From Photobacterium malacitanum (lineage in GTDB: Bacteria; Pseudomonadota; Gammaproteobacteria; Enterobacterales; Vibrionaceae): a stretch of 64,000 bases of DNA. Position numbers and translations under genes: made by a program. Below the pieces are notes generated by a model. That model was given only the letters and a program-made list of their open reading frames with translations. It did no database searches and had not been told where the DNA came from. Position 1 is the first letter of the stretch; each line of letters begins with the position of its first letter. The stretch is from the NCBI RefSeq assembly GCF_900185615.1, contig NZ_FYAK01000011.1, positions 29,583 to 93,582 of the forward strand. Reading direction: 5' to 3'. This document shows, piece by piece, positions 18,655 through 29,083 of the stretch.

Positions 18655-19851
18655 TCATTGAGGTTGTAAAACAGGTTGTTGCTTGGTTTTCATTAAGTAC
18701 CCACATAAGATAAACATTAGTGAGTACAATACTGTACCTCCAGTAACAACCATACTCCAACCGCCATGCTGCCAGCAATAAATCAACAAAAAGCCTCCTA
18801 AACTACCACCGACATAATAATGAACTAAATAGAGCGCAGTAGCCGTTGCTTTAGCGACTTTGGCATGATGACTTACCCAAGCATAAGCTAATGAGTGGGT
18901 AAAAAATGCCCCAGAGCTCAATAACAGCAAGCTGATTAAAATAGTAATGCGTGATTCAACTAAACCTAACCACATTCCCACCAAACTTAAAATACCGCCT
19001 AAGATCATTCCTGATATTGGATTAAACTTACTTGCCCAACGACCGCTTAAACGTGATGTGATGGTGCCACTTAAATAACAAACAAAAATTAGTGATGCCC
19101 AACTTAAAGGCAAATTAAATGGTGCGGCTACCAATCTAAATCCAGTCACTGAATAAAGGTTAATAAATAACGCAAAATTTATTCCGCCAATTAACATTGC
19201 TAACCATAAAACAGGTTGCTTCAGATGAGCAATTAATTGACGAGCATGTACATGTAATTGATGGTTATGACGAACAAAATGTTGCTGTGGTGGTAATAAT
19301 CTAATCACCACAATAGCCCCAATTAAACTCATGGCCGCCATTCCAAATACCGCCCAATGCCAACCTAGTTGTTCACCAAAAATACCACCATACAATCGCC
19401 CAGCAATCCCGCCTAATGAATTAGCACTAATGTAACTCCCCACAGCTAACATTAATGCTGTAGGGCTAAACTCTTCTGCCATATAAGCCACAGCAACAGC
19501 GACATAACCTGCAACCGAAACCCCCATCACCGCACGTGCTAAAGTTAGACTCAATAAATTTTGAGTGAAAACCATCGCGATTCCCACAATAGGCATCAGT
19601 AATAAGCTGATCACCATGATCAATCGTCGTCCAACGATCTCGGAAGCAATAGCCCACGGAATTAAACATACTGCCAGCATTAATGTTGTCGCCGCTAATA
19701 CCCAGTTAATTTGAGTCGCGGACACAGCAAATTCTGTCGCCATCAATGGCAACATTGGCTGAAATAAATATACATTACAAAAAACGATAAATGACCCTAA
19801 TGCCAGTGCAAAACTGGTTTTCTTATAGGCTAATGTGTGTATCTCTATCAT
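18655..19851 (-). CDS. MFS transporter, YnfM-like exporter
   Basis: A 398-residue major facilitator protein with 12 predicted helices. The first is LALGSFIVFCNVYLFQPMLP, a feature of the YnfM/arabinose-efflux-like group, and the MFS loop 2-3 motif appears in altered form as SEIVGRRLI near residues 70-78. GVSVAGYVAVAVAYMAEEF resembles motif C of drug exporters. GGTGAG precedes the ATG. It is divergent from a LysR regulator across 160 bases, the same pairing as ynfM and ynfL in E. coli, so the regulator probably controls it. The substrate is unknown. Confidence 0.82.
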   Translation of the reverse strand: MIEIHTLAYKKTSFALALGSFIVFCNVYLFQPMLPLMATEFAVSATQINWVLAATTLMLAVCLIPWAIASEIVGRRLIMVISLLLMPIVGIAMVFTQNLLSLTLARAVMGVSVAGYVAVAVAYMAEEFSPTALMLAVGSYISANSLGGIAGRLYGGIFGEQLGWHWAVFGMAAMSLIGAIVVIRLLPPQQHFVRHNHQLHVHARQLIAHLKQPVLWLAMLIGGINFALFINLYSVTGFRLVAAPFNLPLSWASLIFVCYLSGTITSRLSGRWASKFNPISGMILGGILSLVGMWLGLVESRITILISLLLLSSGAFFTHSLAYAWVSHHAKVAKATATALYLVHYYVGGSLGGFLLIYCWQHGGWSMVVTGGTVLYSLMFILCGYLMKTKQQPVLQPQ

Positions 19852-20011
19852 GATCTCACCTTTTAAACGATCTATGCCTATCCCACTATGTCATTAGGGT
19901 AGAGATATCTTATTTTCAAAAACTAAACATAACGTGACAAGACGATAACAATAGCCGCATAATAATGAAAATATATAATAAATATCACAGCGATAAACAA
20001 AGGTTATAGCC

Positions 20012-20887
20012 ATGGACACGCGTTTACTTATTTACTTCACTCAATTAGCGCAAACAAAAAGTTTTACTCGTGCCGCAGAACAGCTTCATATTGCACAGCC
20101 AGCACTTAGTGTGGCGATAAAAAAACTTGAACAGCAACTAGATCTGACATTATTTTATCGTAATGAACGCAAAGTTAGCCTCACTCAAGAAGGTGAAGTG
20201 TTACTGATACATGCTAAACAAATATTACAAAAAATCGACGATGCAACTTTAGCCATGAAAGAGTTACGCGGATTAGAAAAAGGTGAAGTACGGCTTGGAG
20301 TGCCAAGTATGCTGGGATCCTATTTTTTTCCTCAAATACTGATGGGCTTTAAAAGCCATTACCCAAATTTAAAATTAACCATTGTTGAAGCAGGTACTCA
20401 ATCAATTAGACAAATGCTCGTTGAGGGGGAACTAGATCTTGGTGTCATTATTAATCATAACGTACCGAGTAGTTTACAAATAGAGCATCTATTACGTTCG
20501 CAGATGGTTGCCGTCGTGAGTGAACACCACGACTTTGCGACCAAAAAAAGCCTCACTTTTGGCGATTTTTTTGGCCAAGAATTAGTGGCATTTAAACCTG
20601 GATATTTTCATCGTGAAATTTTAGATCATATTTGCGAACAACATCATTTAACCGCAAACATTTCATTTGAAACAAATTTATTACCCATGATTTTACAGAT
20701 TATTCGCCATGACTTTGCCATCACATCCTTACTTGAATTAGTCACGGATCATGAATCGAACGTTATTCCTATTCCCTTTGCTGAACCTATTTATTTAGAT
20801 CTTGCAATGGCATGGCGCAAGCAAGGTTACCTCTCACTTGCCGACAGAACATTTATTGAGTACGTTAAACAGCAATGCCAACAATAA
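20012..20887 (+). CDS. LysR-family regulator divergent from the MFS exporter
   Basis: A 291-residue LTTR of the CysB/CynR-like type. The HTH (FTRAAEQLHIAQPALSVAIKKLEQQL) is in residues 15-45, and the effector domain starts near 90 with GEVRLGVPSMLGSYFFPQIL. AAAGG stands ahead of the ATG. Its position opposite the YnfM-like exporter suggests control of that gene. The inducer cannot be told. Confidence 0.85.
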   Translation: MDTRLLIYFTQLAQTKSFTRAAEQLHIAQPALSVAIKKLEQQLDLTLFYRNERKVSLTQEGEVLLIHAKQILQKIDDATLAMKELRGLEKGEVRLGVPSMLGSYFFPQILMGFKSHYPNLKLTIVEAGTQSIRQMLVEGELDLGVIINHNVPSSLQIEHLLRSQMVAVVSEHHDFATKKSLTFGDFFGQELVAFKPGYFHREILDHICEQHHLTANISFETNLLPMILQIIRHDFAITSLLELVTDHESNVIPIPFAEPIYLDLAMAWRKQGYLSLADRTFIEYVKQQCQQ

Positions 20888-21129
20888 TCATTACAAATAG
20901 TGACACAAGCAAGAATTTAACACTCACACAACATTAACAACTCAATAAATAACACCATAAAAATCAAATTATTAACATTATCAATAAAAGCATGGCAGAG
21001 ATCATAACTTCGACTGTTAATAGTCGTTCATAAGCTGATTTTTAGTTACATTAGTCGCGCCTTTTATGAAAAAAATGCCGCAATACATCATAAATGCATA
21101 TTTAATTTGATTTTAGGAGAGGACTTTCC

Positions 21130-22497
21130 ATGACGGAATTATTAATTGGGTTGGTGGTCACCATTGCCGTTGGTTATTACATAGTAAAAGGATATAACGC
21201 AGCTGGTGTATTATTAACCGCTGGAGTGTCATTACTCATTATTGCCGGTTTATTGGGCCATTCGGTATTACCAGCTAAAGTAGCATCTACTGGTAACTTA
21301 TTAACTGACTCACTTGAGTATGTGAAATACATGCTTCAAAACCGTGGTGGCGGCCTAGGCTTACAAATTATGCTATTATGTGGTTTTGCCTCTTACATGA
21401 CGTATATCGGTGCAAATAATGTTGTGGTAAAACAATTTTCAAAGCCTCTTTCTTTTATTAAATCGCCTTATGCATTATTAGTTGCAGCCTATATTGTGGC
21501 ATGTTTAATGTCACTTGCCGTTAGCTCTGCAACTGGTCTTGGGGTGCTATTAATGGCAACCCTATTCCCAATGATGACAGCAATGGGTATTTCTCGCCCA
21601 GCAGCGGCTGCAGTATGTGCATCACCTGCAGCAATTATTTTATCACCGACATCGGGCGACGTTGTTGTTGCAGCTGAACAATCAGGTTTACCATTACACG
21701 TCTTTGCCGTTGAAACCGTACTACCGGTTTCTATCTGTGCCATTATCGTTATGGCTGTGGCAGCGTTTTTCTGGAATAAATACCTTGATAAGAGAGACAA
21801 TACACCAATGGAACGTGTTGATATTTCAGAAATGGAAGTCAGTGCTCCTGGGTATTACTCGATCTTACCTTTCATGCCAATTATCGGCGTATTCTTATTT
21901 AACGGTGAAACTATTCCAGGTTTAAAACTTGATATTTACACAATTGTAATCGTTTCAATTGCACTTGGTGCTGTGGTTGATTTCTTGACTAACCGCTTAG
22001 ATGGTAAGGCAACATTAAGTAACCTAGAGTCTTGTTATGCTGGTATGGGAGACGCATTTAAAGGCGTTGTAATGTTATTAGTTGCTGCTGGCGTATTCGC
22101 ACAAGGACTGATGACGGTTGGTACGATTGATAACCTGATTTCACTAGCAGATAAAGCCGGTGCAGGTGGTTTTGCGTTAATGCTACTACTAACAGCGCTT
22201 ACCGTTGCCGCAGCTATTGCAACAGGCTCTGGTAACGCGCCTTTCTATGCTTTCGTAGAACTTGCACCTCAGCTGGCGGGTAAATTAGGTTTAAGCCCTG
22301 CTTTCCTAATTATTCCGATGTTACAAGCATCAAACTTAGGTCGTACTATTTCACCTGTTTCTGGTGTTATCGTGGCGACATCTGGTATGGCGAAAATCAG
22401 TCCGTTTGATGTTGTTAAGCGTACCTTCGTACCTGTTATCTGTGGTTTAGCTACCGTTATTGTGGGTACATTTGTCTTAGTACCGATGTACGCTTAA
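21130..22497 (+). CDS. dcuC: C4-dicarboxylate transporter DcuC
   Basis: A 455-residue inner-membrane carrier (E. coli 461) with about 12 helices from residue 3 on. The family exports succinate or exchanges it for fumarate in anaerobic respiration. Conserved stretches include GGGLGLQIMLLCGFASYMTYIG (about 75-95), SATGLGVLLMATLFPMM, the SPTSGDVV loop, ATGSGNAPFYAF and NLGRTISPVSGVI, which are strongly DcuC-like. TAGGAGAGG lies upstream of the ATG at 21130. It is a single-gene unit with a strong terminator. The 240-base upstream region is AT-rich; I found no good FNR site. Confidence 0.92.
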   Translation: MTELLIGLVVTIAVGYYIVKGYNAAGVLLTAGVSLLIIAGLLGHSVLPAKVASTGNLLTDSLEYVKYMLQNRGGGLGLQIMLLCGFASYMTYIGANNVVVKQFSKPLSFIKSPYALLVAAYIVACLMSLAVSSATGLGVLLMATLFPMMTAMGISRPAAAAVCASPAAIILSPTSGDVVVAAEQSGLPLHVFAVETVLPVSICAIIVMAVAAFFWNKYLDKRDNTPMERVDISEMEVSAPGYYSILPFMPIIGVFLFNGETIPGLKLDIYTIVIVSIALGAVVDFLTNRLDGKATLSNLESCYAGMGDAFKGVVMLLVAAGVFAQGLMTVGTIDNLISLADKAGAGGFALMLLLTALTVAAAIATGSGNAPFYAFVELAPQLAGKLGLSPAFLIIPMLQASNLGRTISPVSGVIVATSGMAKISPFDVVKRTFVPVICGLATVIVGTFVLVPMYA

Positions 22498-22532
22498 TCA
22501 TTATATAGAACATTAACGACTGAAAAATACCA

Positions 22533-22568
22533 AGCCCATTGAGAAAATAGTCTCAGTGGGCTTTTTTT
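22533..22568 (+). terminator. Terminator of dcuC
   Basis: A 12-bp stem AGCCCATTGAGA / TCTCAGTGGGCT (one G-T pair) with a 6-base loop, ending in seven T. It lies 36 bases after the stop. Confidence 0.9.
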
Positions 22569-22622
22569 ATATTGTTATTCACGGCACAATTCCATTATCA
22601 ATCAAAACCACATGATGATGTT

Positions 22623-22955
22623 ATGAACAAACAGCAAGCCCTGATCCAAATCTTGACCTTTGGTCCTCAACGGGACGCGGCGTTTTCAGTCTTTGTTAAT
22701 GCAGAAAACTCTCCCAATGATCCCCCTTTTGAGGTCAGCCACCAGCATTTAATCATGGTATTAGAAAAATATCTTGCTGATGAAATTGATGCTGATGATA
22801 TCGAGCAATGGGCAAATTTAATTGATTTTAGAGCAGATATTGATGGTAGTGCTATTGAAGGCTATTTATATGCATTAGCCAATCCAGAAATGATGGGCGA
22901 TGGTGAAAATAAAGCGAACATTTTACGTATGCTCGCTGTACTAACCCAAAGCTAA
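22623..22955 (+). CDS. Hypothetical acidic protein, 110 residues
   Basis: I do not recognise this protein. It is cytosolic, acidic (DEIDADDIEQW, IDFRADIDGSAIEG) and mainly helical. The frame is open from 22572, but the ATG at 22623 is more likely because the upstream part overlaps the dcuC terminator and reads unlike protein; its ribosome site is weak. The gene ends 6 bases from the end of the convergent RNase H gene, with no terminator between. It is probably a small accessory or regulator protein of conserved-hypothetical type. Confidence 0.55.
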   Translation: MNKQQALIQILTFGPQRDAAFSVFVNAENSPNDPPFEVSHQHLIMVLEKYLADEIDADDIEQWANLIDFRADIDGSAIEGYLYALANPEMMGDGENKANILRMLAVLTQS

Positions 22956-22961
22956 CAGAGC

Positions 22962-23735
22962 TTAACCCGCACGAAGAGCAAGTAACGCAGCCAAATCATA
23001 AGGCGGTTGGTATAAACAAAAGTCGACCGTTTTCGTATCGACCGCTAAAATTGACATTCGATCAGCCAATTCATTACCTTCAATACCAACATGCCCATTC
23101 ACATGGTGGATCACAAGCTGTGATTTTAGTGCTTGATAACGGCTAAACATTTGTTGAATTAAAGCGAGATTTTTAATTTCTCCACCGGCTTTTTTCCAGC
23201 CATTTTTTTGCCATGTTATCGCCCATTGGGTAATACATTGAATTGAATATTTCGAATCACAAAAAATAGCGACAGTAGTCCCTTGTGCCAACGCTTGTTC
23301 AGCTAAAATCAACGCTTGATTAAGTGCATTTAACTCGGCGGTATTATTGGTGCCCATTGGCTCATACAAGCCATACCATAACTCACTGAGCTGATTGTTT
23401 TGGTATAATGCTAATCCTGATCCCGCTTTACCCGGATTAGGATCACAACCGCCATCAGTAAAAATTTTAATTTCAGCCGTTAATGCATGAACTTGTTCGC
23501 TGGTTAATGAGCCTTTACTGGTTGTTGTACGCTTTACAGCCGTTTTATTACTTCCCGCAGCTGTAGATCTTACTGCTTGAGGCTGTTTACCAAAAGCAGC
23601 CGTTGCTTCTGCTTGAGTTGGAAATGATTTATAGCGTGCACCTGCAAATTTATCGACTTGCTGCTTACAACTTGCCCAATCACTATAAATACCGGGCTCA
23701 CGACCTTGCCATACCACATAAAACTTTTTGGCCAC
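22962..23735 (-). CDS. RNase HI with N-terminal hybrid-binding domain (viroplasmin-like)
   Basis: A 257-residue cytosolic nuclease that cuts RNA in RNA-DNA hybrids. Residues 1-50 form a hybrid-binding domain (KKFYVVWQGREPGIYSDWAS, KSFPTQAEATAAFG), then a basic Ser/Thr-rich linker (about 50-85). The catalytic RNase H domain follows, with all four acidic residues: Asp in FTDGGCDPNPG (about 94), Glu in NNTAELNAL, Asp in FCDSKYSI and Asp in GNELADR. The start taken is GTG at 23735, 6 bases after GGAG; an ATG two codons upstream overlaps that site. The architecture is like eukaryotic RNase H1 and some Bacillus enzymes, and differs from the single-domain E. coli RnhA. Confidence 0.88.
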   Translation of the reverse strand: MAKKFYVVWQGREPGIYSDWASCKQQVDKFAGARYKSFPTQAEATAAFGKQPQAVRSTAAGSNKTAVKRTTTSKGSLTSEQVHALTAEIKIFTDGGCDPNPGKAGSGLALYQNNQLSELWYGLYEPMGTNNTAELNALNQALILAEQALAQGTTVAIFCDSKYSIQCITQWAITWQKNGWKKAGGEIKNLALIQQMFSRYQALKSQLVIHHVNGHVGIEGNELADRMSILAVDTKTVDFCLYQPPYDLAALLALRAG

Positions 23736-23934
23736 TATCATCTCCATACTATATCTAGAACATACATACTTGGTATTCTAAGATTCTATCACTAATGCAG
23801 CTTTATGATTATGCTAAGATAAACACCACCACTAAAATATACTCGTATCATTGTTAATACTGTTGTTAAATAATGATATTAAGCAATCACCATTCAACAT
23901 TTATTTATTCACCGTGTGAGTATGGAGTTCAGTT

Positions 23935-25176
23935 TTGAGCCATAAAATACGCTTAGACATTGCTAATGGCATGTCACAGCTGGGGATCAATGTTCAACCA
24001 CAAGATAATATATCAACCGCCATTTTTATGGTGCTTTGCTGCGCTCTTGCATTCTTATCTTATGTCTTTGTGCGTTGGGGCTTACTTACATTATTACGCT
24101 CAGCTATAAAACGTTCCCAAGCGACATGGGGACACGTTATGGTGCGCCATAAAGTGTTTGAAAAATTATCACTGACGATTCCAGCAATGGTACTCAATCT
24201 TGTTATACCGCTTGTATTAGATAAACATGCCATTCTCAGTAGTTTTATTGATCGCACCCTTAGCTTATGGTTAATTATCGTACTCGTTAGAAGCTCATAT
24301 GCATTTCTTGATGCAACCAACGACATGGCCGATATTAATCAGATCAGCCGTAACCTACCGGTCAAAAGTTTTGTCCAATTATCAAAATTAATCCTCTTTT
24401 TTATTGGCTTTATCATTGCTATTTCAGTATTAGCTAACCGCTCACCTATTTATTTCTTAAGCGGTTTAGGTGTTGCTACAGGTTTAGTGTTATTAGTTTT
24501 CCGCGATACTATTTTAGGTTTTGTGGCTGGTATTCAACTGTCAGCTAATCAAATGGTAAAGGTGGGTGATTGGATCCAAATGGATAAATATGGCGCTAAC
24601 GGTAGTATTGATGAAGTCTCTTTGACAACCGTTAAAGTAAAAAACTGGGATAATACTGTGACCAATATCCCTGCCTATGCACTGGTACAAGACTCATTCA
24701 TTAATTGGCGTCAAATGCAGGAATCTGGTGGGCGACGCATCAAACGTTCAGTGCTAATAGATATTGAAACGATTAAATTTATTGACGAGCAGCAACAACA
24801 AAAATTAGCCCAGATCCCTTATGTGGCCGATTTTATAACGAAAAGAAATACTGACATCGCTAGCGGTGATGCGCATGCATTACAGCTTACCAATATTACG
24901 GTATTTCGTGCCTACCTTGAGGCTTACTTAAAGCAAAACAATAAAATTCGTCAAGATATGACCTTTTTGGTACGTGAATTAGAGCCAACGGCACAAGGTC
25001 TACCCGTGCAAATTTATGTGTTTGTGAATGATACTCGGTGGGCTTTTTATGAAGCCGTTCAATCTGATATTTTTGACCATGTATTAGCTATTTTGCCCCA
25101 ATTTGATCTTGCTGTTTATCAAAGTCCTGATGGCTCAGATGTACGAAGTCTACAATCGAACATAACACCAGCTTAA
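23935..25176 (+). CDS. YbdG-type MscS-family mechanosensitive channel
   Basis: A 413-residue channel close in length and sequence pattern to E. coli YbdG (415). About five membrane helices (first near 28-52) lead to the pore helix FLSGLGVATGLVLLVFRDTILGFVAGIQ (about 172-200). The beta domain follows with VKVGDWIQMDKYGANGSIDEVSLTTVKVKNWDNT, a hallmark of the YbdG branch, then GGRRIKRS. It starts with TTG, supported by TATGGAG 8 bases before and by homology; no ATG fits. YbdG is a low-conductance channel in hyperosmotic adaptation. It is not close in sequence to the other MscS protein in this window. Confidence 0.88.
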   Translation: MSHKIRLDIANGMSQLGINVQPQDNISTAIFMVLCCALAFLSYVFVRWGLLTLLRSAIKRSQATWGHVMVRHKVFEKLSLTIPAMVLNLVIPLVLDKHAILSSFIDRTLSLWLIIVLVRSSYAFLDATNDMADINQISRNLPVKSFVQLSKLILFFIGFIIAISVLANRSPIYFLSGLGVATGLVLLVFRDTILGFVAGIQLSANQMVKVGDWIQMDKYGANGSIDEVSLTTVKVKNWDNTVTNIPAYALVQDSFINWRQMQESGGRRIKRSVLIDIETIKFIDEQQQQKLAQIPYVADFITKRNTDIASGDAHALQLTNITVFRAYLEAYLKQNNKIRQDMTFLVRELEPTAQGLPVQIYVFVNDTRWAFYEAVQSDIFDHVLAILPQFDLAVYQSPDGSDVRSLQSNITPA

Positions 25177-25205
25177 GTCTTTAGCTTAAACCACGCTCAA
25201 CAAAC

Positions 25206-25247
25206 AACGATCAACGGTTATTTATTCGCCGTTGATCGTTTATTTAT
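25206..25247 (+). terminator. Terminator after the YbdG-type gene
   Basis: A perfect 12-bp stem AACGATCAACGG / CCGTTGATCGTT followed by TTATTTAT, 29 bases after the stop. Confidence 0.82.
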
Positions 25248-25414
25248 AACTTAAATATTTCTAATTTTAGTGGCTGCGAGCGCAGAAGAAACCGCTATAG
25301 TTAACTGTCTAACTCCAATTTACTAAAACCTTGTTTAAGATCAGGATTTATAATCACTAGCCAGCCTTTTTATGAGCCGCTATAATTCCCGCCTCAAAAT
25401 ATAGAGGTCAAAAC

Positions 25415-27787
25415 ATGCACACTAAAGTAACACCTATTGATAGCTATCCTAAGTATTGGGCTGAATGCTATGGCACAGCTCCATTCTTGCCAACATCTAG
25501 AAAAGAGATGGACGCTCTTGGCTGGGACAGCTGCGACATTATCATTGTTACTGGTGATGCCTATGTTGACCATCCTAGTTTTGGTATGGCGATTATTGGT
25601 CGTTTACTTGAATCTCAAGGATTTCGCGTTGGTATTATTGCGCAGCCTAAATGGGACAATAAAGACGATTTTATGGCGTTGGGTAAACCGAATCTTTATT
25701 TTGGTATTACATCAGGCAATATGGACTCAATGATCAACCGCTATACCGCAGATCGTAAGTTGCGTAAAGATGATGCTTACACTCCCAACAATGAAGGTGG
25801 GAAACGTCCTGATCGTGCCGTATTGGTGTATTCACAACGCTGCCGTGAAGCCTACAAAGAAGCACCTATCGTACTAGGTGGTATTGAAGCAAGCTTACGT
25901 CGCCTTGCACACTATGATTATTGGTCTGACAAAGTTCGTCGCTCAGTATTAATGGATGCAAAAGCAGATATTCTGTTATTTGGTAACGCTGAACGTGCAC
26001 TGGTTGAAGTCTCGCACCGTATCGCTAATGGCGAAGATATCAAGTCATTAACTGATATTGCAGGCACTGCGGTAATGATCAAAGACATTCCTGAGCGTTA
26101 TCAGGAAATTGATTCATCACGTATTGAAAAGCCTGGTCGTCCAATGGTGATGCAAAACCCTTATGCGACCGAAGAAACTTGTGCGTCTAATAAAGAAGAA
26201 AAAGAAAAACAGCCACAAGTTGTTCACGTTCGTCCATCACGCCACGATGCTGAAAATACAGTTGTACGTTTGCCTTCTTATGAAAAGCTAGCCAATGACC
26301 GTATTTTATATGCTCACGCAAGTCGTGTAATGCACTTAGAAACTAACCCTTATTCTGGACGTGCATTAATTCAAAAACATGCTGATCGTGAATTATGGAT
26401 CAACCGTGCACCGATTCCATTATCAACTGAAGAAATGGACTTTGTGTTTGGATTACCGTTTGCTCGCGTACCTCATCCAAGTTACGGCAAGGCAAAAATT
26501 CCAGCTTATGACATGATTAAAACCTCGGTTAACATCATGCGTGGTTGTTTTGGTGGGTGTTCATTCTGTTCAATTACTGAACACGAAGGTCGTATTATTC
26601 AAAACCGTTCTCAAGAATCTATTCTTAATGAACTAGAAGATATTCGCGATAAAGTTCCAGGTTTTACCGGTACTATTTCTGATTTAGGTGGCCCGACAGC
26701 TAACATGTATCGTCTTGGCTGTTCTGACACTCGTGCAGAAGCTAACTGTCGTCGCCCATCATGTATCTTCCCTAAGATTTGTGAGAAGCTAAACACAGAT
26801 CATAAACATCTGATTGATTTATATCGTAATGCTCGTAATGTTAAAGGCATTAAGAAGATCATGATTGCTTCTGGTGTGCGCTATGATTTAGCGGTCGAAT
26901 CGCCAGAATACGTGCGTGAACTTGTTACTCACCATGTTGGTGGTTATTTAAAGATCGCACCTGAACATACAGAAAAAGGTACACTTGATCTGATGATGAA
27001 GCCAGGCATGGGTACCTATGACCGCTTTAAATCAATGTTTGAACAATACAGTCAAGAAGCAGGTAAAAAACAATACCTGATTCCATACTTTATTTCAGCA
27101 CACCCAGGCTCAACTGACGACGATATGTTGAACCTTGCATTGTGGCTTAAACAAAATGATTACCAGTGTGATCAGGTACAAAACTTTTACCCATCACCAA
27201 TGTGTAATGCCACAGCAATGTACCATTCTGAAACTAACCCGTTGAAGAAAGTGAAGTACAAAGGTCGTGAGGATTTATTTGTCGCTAAAGGTGAACGTCA
27301 ACGTCGCCTACACAAAGCACTATTGCGTTACCACGATCCACTAAACTGGCCTCTTATTCGTGACGCACTAACAACAATGGGCAAGAAATATCTTATTGGT
27401 AATCGCCCTAATTGTTTAGTACCAGAAGCTGGTAGTGAAGCAGAAATGACTCCGGCAGAACGTCGCGGTTCAGGTCGTCACGGTTCTAAGCGCTTTGCAA
27501 CAAAGAACCCAAATCAGCCTGATATTCGTACCGATGGTAAGCGCCCACAAGGTAATCGAAATGGTAAGCCTGTAGGTAATGGTAAACCACAACCAAACGG
27601 ATCACGTAATAGCAATCCAGCAAAAGCAGGCACTAGCAGTAACCGTGGTGGCAGTAATAACACCAGCACCAATGGTAACCGTAATGGAAAGCCAGCCCAG
27701 TCAAATAGTCGCCCGACTAACCGTAATGGTAAACCCGGTGGTCAACGCCCAAACGGTAAACCAACACGTAGCCGCAACGGTGCGTAA
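25415..27787 (+). CDS. ygiQ: YgiQ-family radical SAM protein with a low-complexity tail
   Basis: A 790-residue radical SAM enzyme of the UPF0313/YgiQ family; the reaction is unknown. An N-terminal Rossmann-like region ([21 protein letters not shown], about 35-55) resembles cobalamin-binding folds. The radical SAM cluster CFGGCSFC has Cys at about 378, 382 and 385. Further Cys-rich segments ([12 protein letters not shown]) and the DUF3362-like C-terminal part follow. From about residue 690 there are 100 residues of Asn, Gly, Arg, Lys, Pro and Ser with repeats of NGKP, likely disordered and perhaps nucleic-acid binding. AGAGG stands ahead of the ATG. It is a single-gene unit that converges on the polysaccharide locus. 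Confidence 0.92.
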   Translation: MHTKVTPIDSYPKYWAECYGTAPFLPTSRKEMDALGWDSCDIIIVTGDAYVDHPSFGMAIIGRLLESQGFRVGIIAQPKWDNKDDFMALGKPNLYFGITSGNMDSMINRYTADRKLRKDDAYTPNNEGGKRPDRAVLVYSQRCREAYKEAPIVLGGIEASLRRLAHYDYWSDKVRRSVLMDAKADILLFGNAERALVEVSHRIANGEDIKSLTDIAGTAVMIKDIPERYQEIDSSRIEKPGRPMVMQNPYATEETCASNKEEKEKQPQVVHVRPSRHDAENTVVRLPSYEKLANDRILYAHASRVMHLETNPYSGRALIQKHADRELWINRAPIPLSTEEMDFVFGLPFARVPHPSYGKAKIPAYDMIKTSVNIMRGCFGGCSFCSITEHEGRIIQNRSQESILNELEDIRDKVPGFTGTISDLGGPTANMYRLGCSDTRAEANCRRPSCIFPKICEKLNTDHKHLIDLYRNARNVKGIKKIMIASGVRYDLAVESPEYVRELVTHHVGGYLKIAPEHTEKGTLDLMMKPGMGTYDRFKSMFEQYSQEAGKKQYLIPYFISAHPGSTDDDMLNLALWLKQNDYQCDQVQNFYPSPMCNATAMYHSETNPLKKVKYKGREDLFVAKGERQRRLHKALLRYHDPLNWPLIRDALTTMGKKYLIGNRPNCLVPEAGSEAEMTPAERRGSGRHGSKRFATKNPNQPDIRTDGKRPQGNRNGKPVGNGKPQPNGSRNSNPAKAGTSSNRGGSNNTSTNGNRNGKPAQSNSRPTNRNGKPGGQRPNGKPTRSRNGA

Positions 27788-27819
27788 ATATACTGATTAG
27801 TGGATATTTATAACCGTTC

Positions 27820-27854
27820 AAAAACGCCACCTATTTTATTAAGTGGCGTTATTT
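27820..27854. terminator. Terminator between ygiQ and the end of the polysaccharide locus
   Basis: Stem AACGCCAC / GTGGCGTT with a 12-base loop. The U-run is best on the minus strand (27820-27824), so it probably ends the long polysaccharide transcript; on the plus strand it may serve ygiQ less well. Confidence 0.75.
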
Positions 27855-27907
27855 ACAATAATTTCAAATACCTCTAATAATTAAAATCACTTATATCTAA
27901 TTTATTG

Positions 27908-28876
27908 CTAAGCTACTAATTTTTTAATATTTCTCATTCTACCTAATGATTTATATTTAGCCTCAAAATAAGAAATAGCATCAAAAGTAAATCGATTATG
28001 TATTTTATTATTATTTTTACTAAAATCATCACCTACAAGTAAAATATGATTAAAATCTGATTCTAATGCATATTGAATGTTTTCTTCAGTTGCACTTCCG
28101 TTAGGAAAAGCATAAATATCTGTTTTTATATTAATATCGTTCATAAAATCTCTACACATATTCAAATCATTAATAAAATATTTTTGAGATTGTTTAGACA
28201 TAGAAAGATGTTCATAAGAATGTACTCCTATTTGATGATATGTTGAGACCTCCTTTATTTCATCGATAGTCATCATTGCAGAACAAAGAAATTCAGAATA
28301 TTTATAGATATAATCCTTTATTAATTTCTGGTGAATGATAAAATTATTATAATCTAAGTTCTTAATTTTAGAAGATATATAGTATCCTAGTTTGTTTCTA
28401 TTTTGTAAATCCTTCCTCGTAATGCTAGGTCTTATAGGTAAATTCAATATTAACTCATCAGGAGCATTACCAATAAAATCTTGTAGATATACATTGATAG
28501 GAGACTCTCCAGATAAAACACATGAAGGGATAATGTTTTGGTTCACCTTTATGTTATGCTTATATAAAATAGGAACTGCATAATCAATAAAATCTTTATA
28601 ACCATCGTCAAATGATAAAATCAAATCTGGCTTATTTTTATCTTCACCCGTTTCACCAAATAAAATTATATTATAATTTAATTTTAAATAAATTATAATA
28701 TCTTCAAATAAAACAGGGTCAAGTGGACTATATATACTACCATCAAAAGGAGCGACTCTGTGAAAATTAAGTATTGTTAAAATAGAGTTATCTGTTAATA
28801 GTTGCAACCTGCTTTTGACCCTAAAGTCATTAGATAAAATTCGAAAAATATTTTTTTTTGTAATATCAATTATCAT
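27908..28876 (-). CDS. Polysaccharide deacetylase (NodB-type), last gene of the locus
   Basis: A 322-residue carbohydrate esterase 4-like protein. The metal/catalytic motif LSFDDGY lies near residue 84 and the His-box HSYEH near 217, so the fold looks active; it probably removes N- or O-acetyl groups from sugars. There is no signal peptide, so it acts on cytosolic precursors or is held at the membrane. The ATG at 28876 is preferred over a GTG three codons upstream that overlaps the GAGTG ribosome site. It is very AT-rich, like its neighbours. A 250-base gap with inverted repeats separates it from the gene upstream, so it may have its own promoter. Confidence 0.8.
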   Translation of the reverse strand: MIIDITKKNIFRILSNDFRVKSRLQLLTDNSILTILNFHRVAPFDGSIYSPLDPVLFEDIIIYLKLNYNIILFGETGEDKNKPDLILSFDDGYKDFIDYAVPILYKHNIKVNQNIIPSCVLSGESPINVYLQDFIGNAPDELILNLPIRPSITRKDLQNRNKLGYYISSKIKNLDYNNFIIHQKLIKDYIYKYSEFLCSAMMTIDEIKEVSTYHQIGVHSYEHLSMSKQSQKYFINDLNMCRDFMNDINIKTDIYAFPNGSATEENIQYALESDFNHILLVGDDFSKNNNKIHNRFTFDAISYFEAKYKSLGRMRNIKKLVA

Positions 28877-28989
28877 AATAAACACTCATTAAATCTAATA
28901 TAACTATTAAGTAAAACATATTTTACCTTTTATCATGCGATCTCTAAGTTATTAGATTAATATAGTTAATAATAAAAATATAATAAGAG

Positions 28990-29083
28990 GGTTTAACAGT
29001 AAATGTTAAACCAAGTTTTTTAAAAAATACACGATAACATCAGATGTATTATCTAGTATGGTAACCTTAGTATTCTATACATC
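28990..29083. repeat. Two inverted repeats in the gap before the last deacetylase gene
   Basis: A perfect 9-bp repeat GGTTTAACA / TGTTAAACC (28990-29012) is followed on the plus strand by AAGTTTTTT. A second, 7-bp, repeat GATGTAT / ATACATC (29043-29049 and 29077-29083) encloses a partly symmetric core around GGTAACC. They could be a weak terminator for the gene at 29130, an operator, or the scar of an insertion. Confidence 0.5.

Noticed and set aside
20888..21129. FNR site upstream of dcuC
   Set aside because: The best match (ATTAA-N4-ATCAA) has only one good half; not enough to call.
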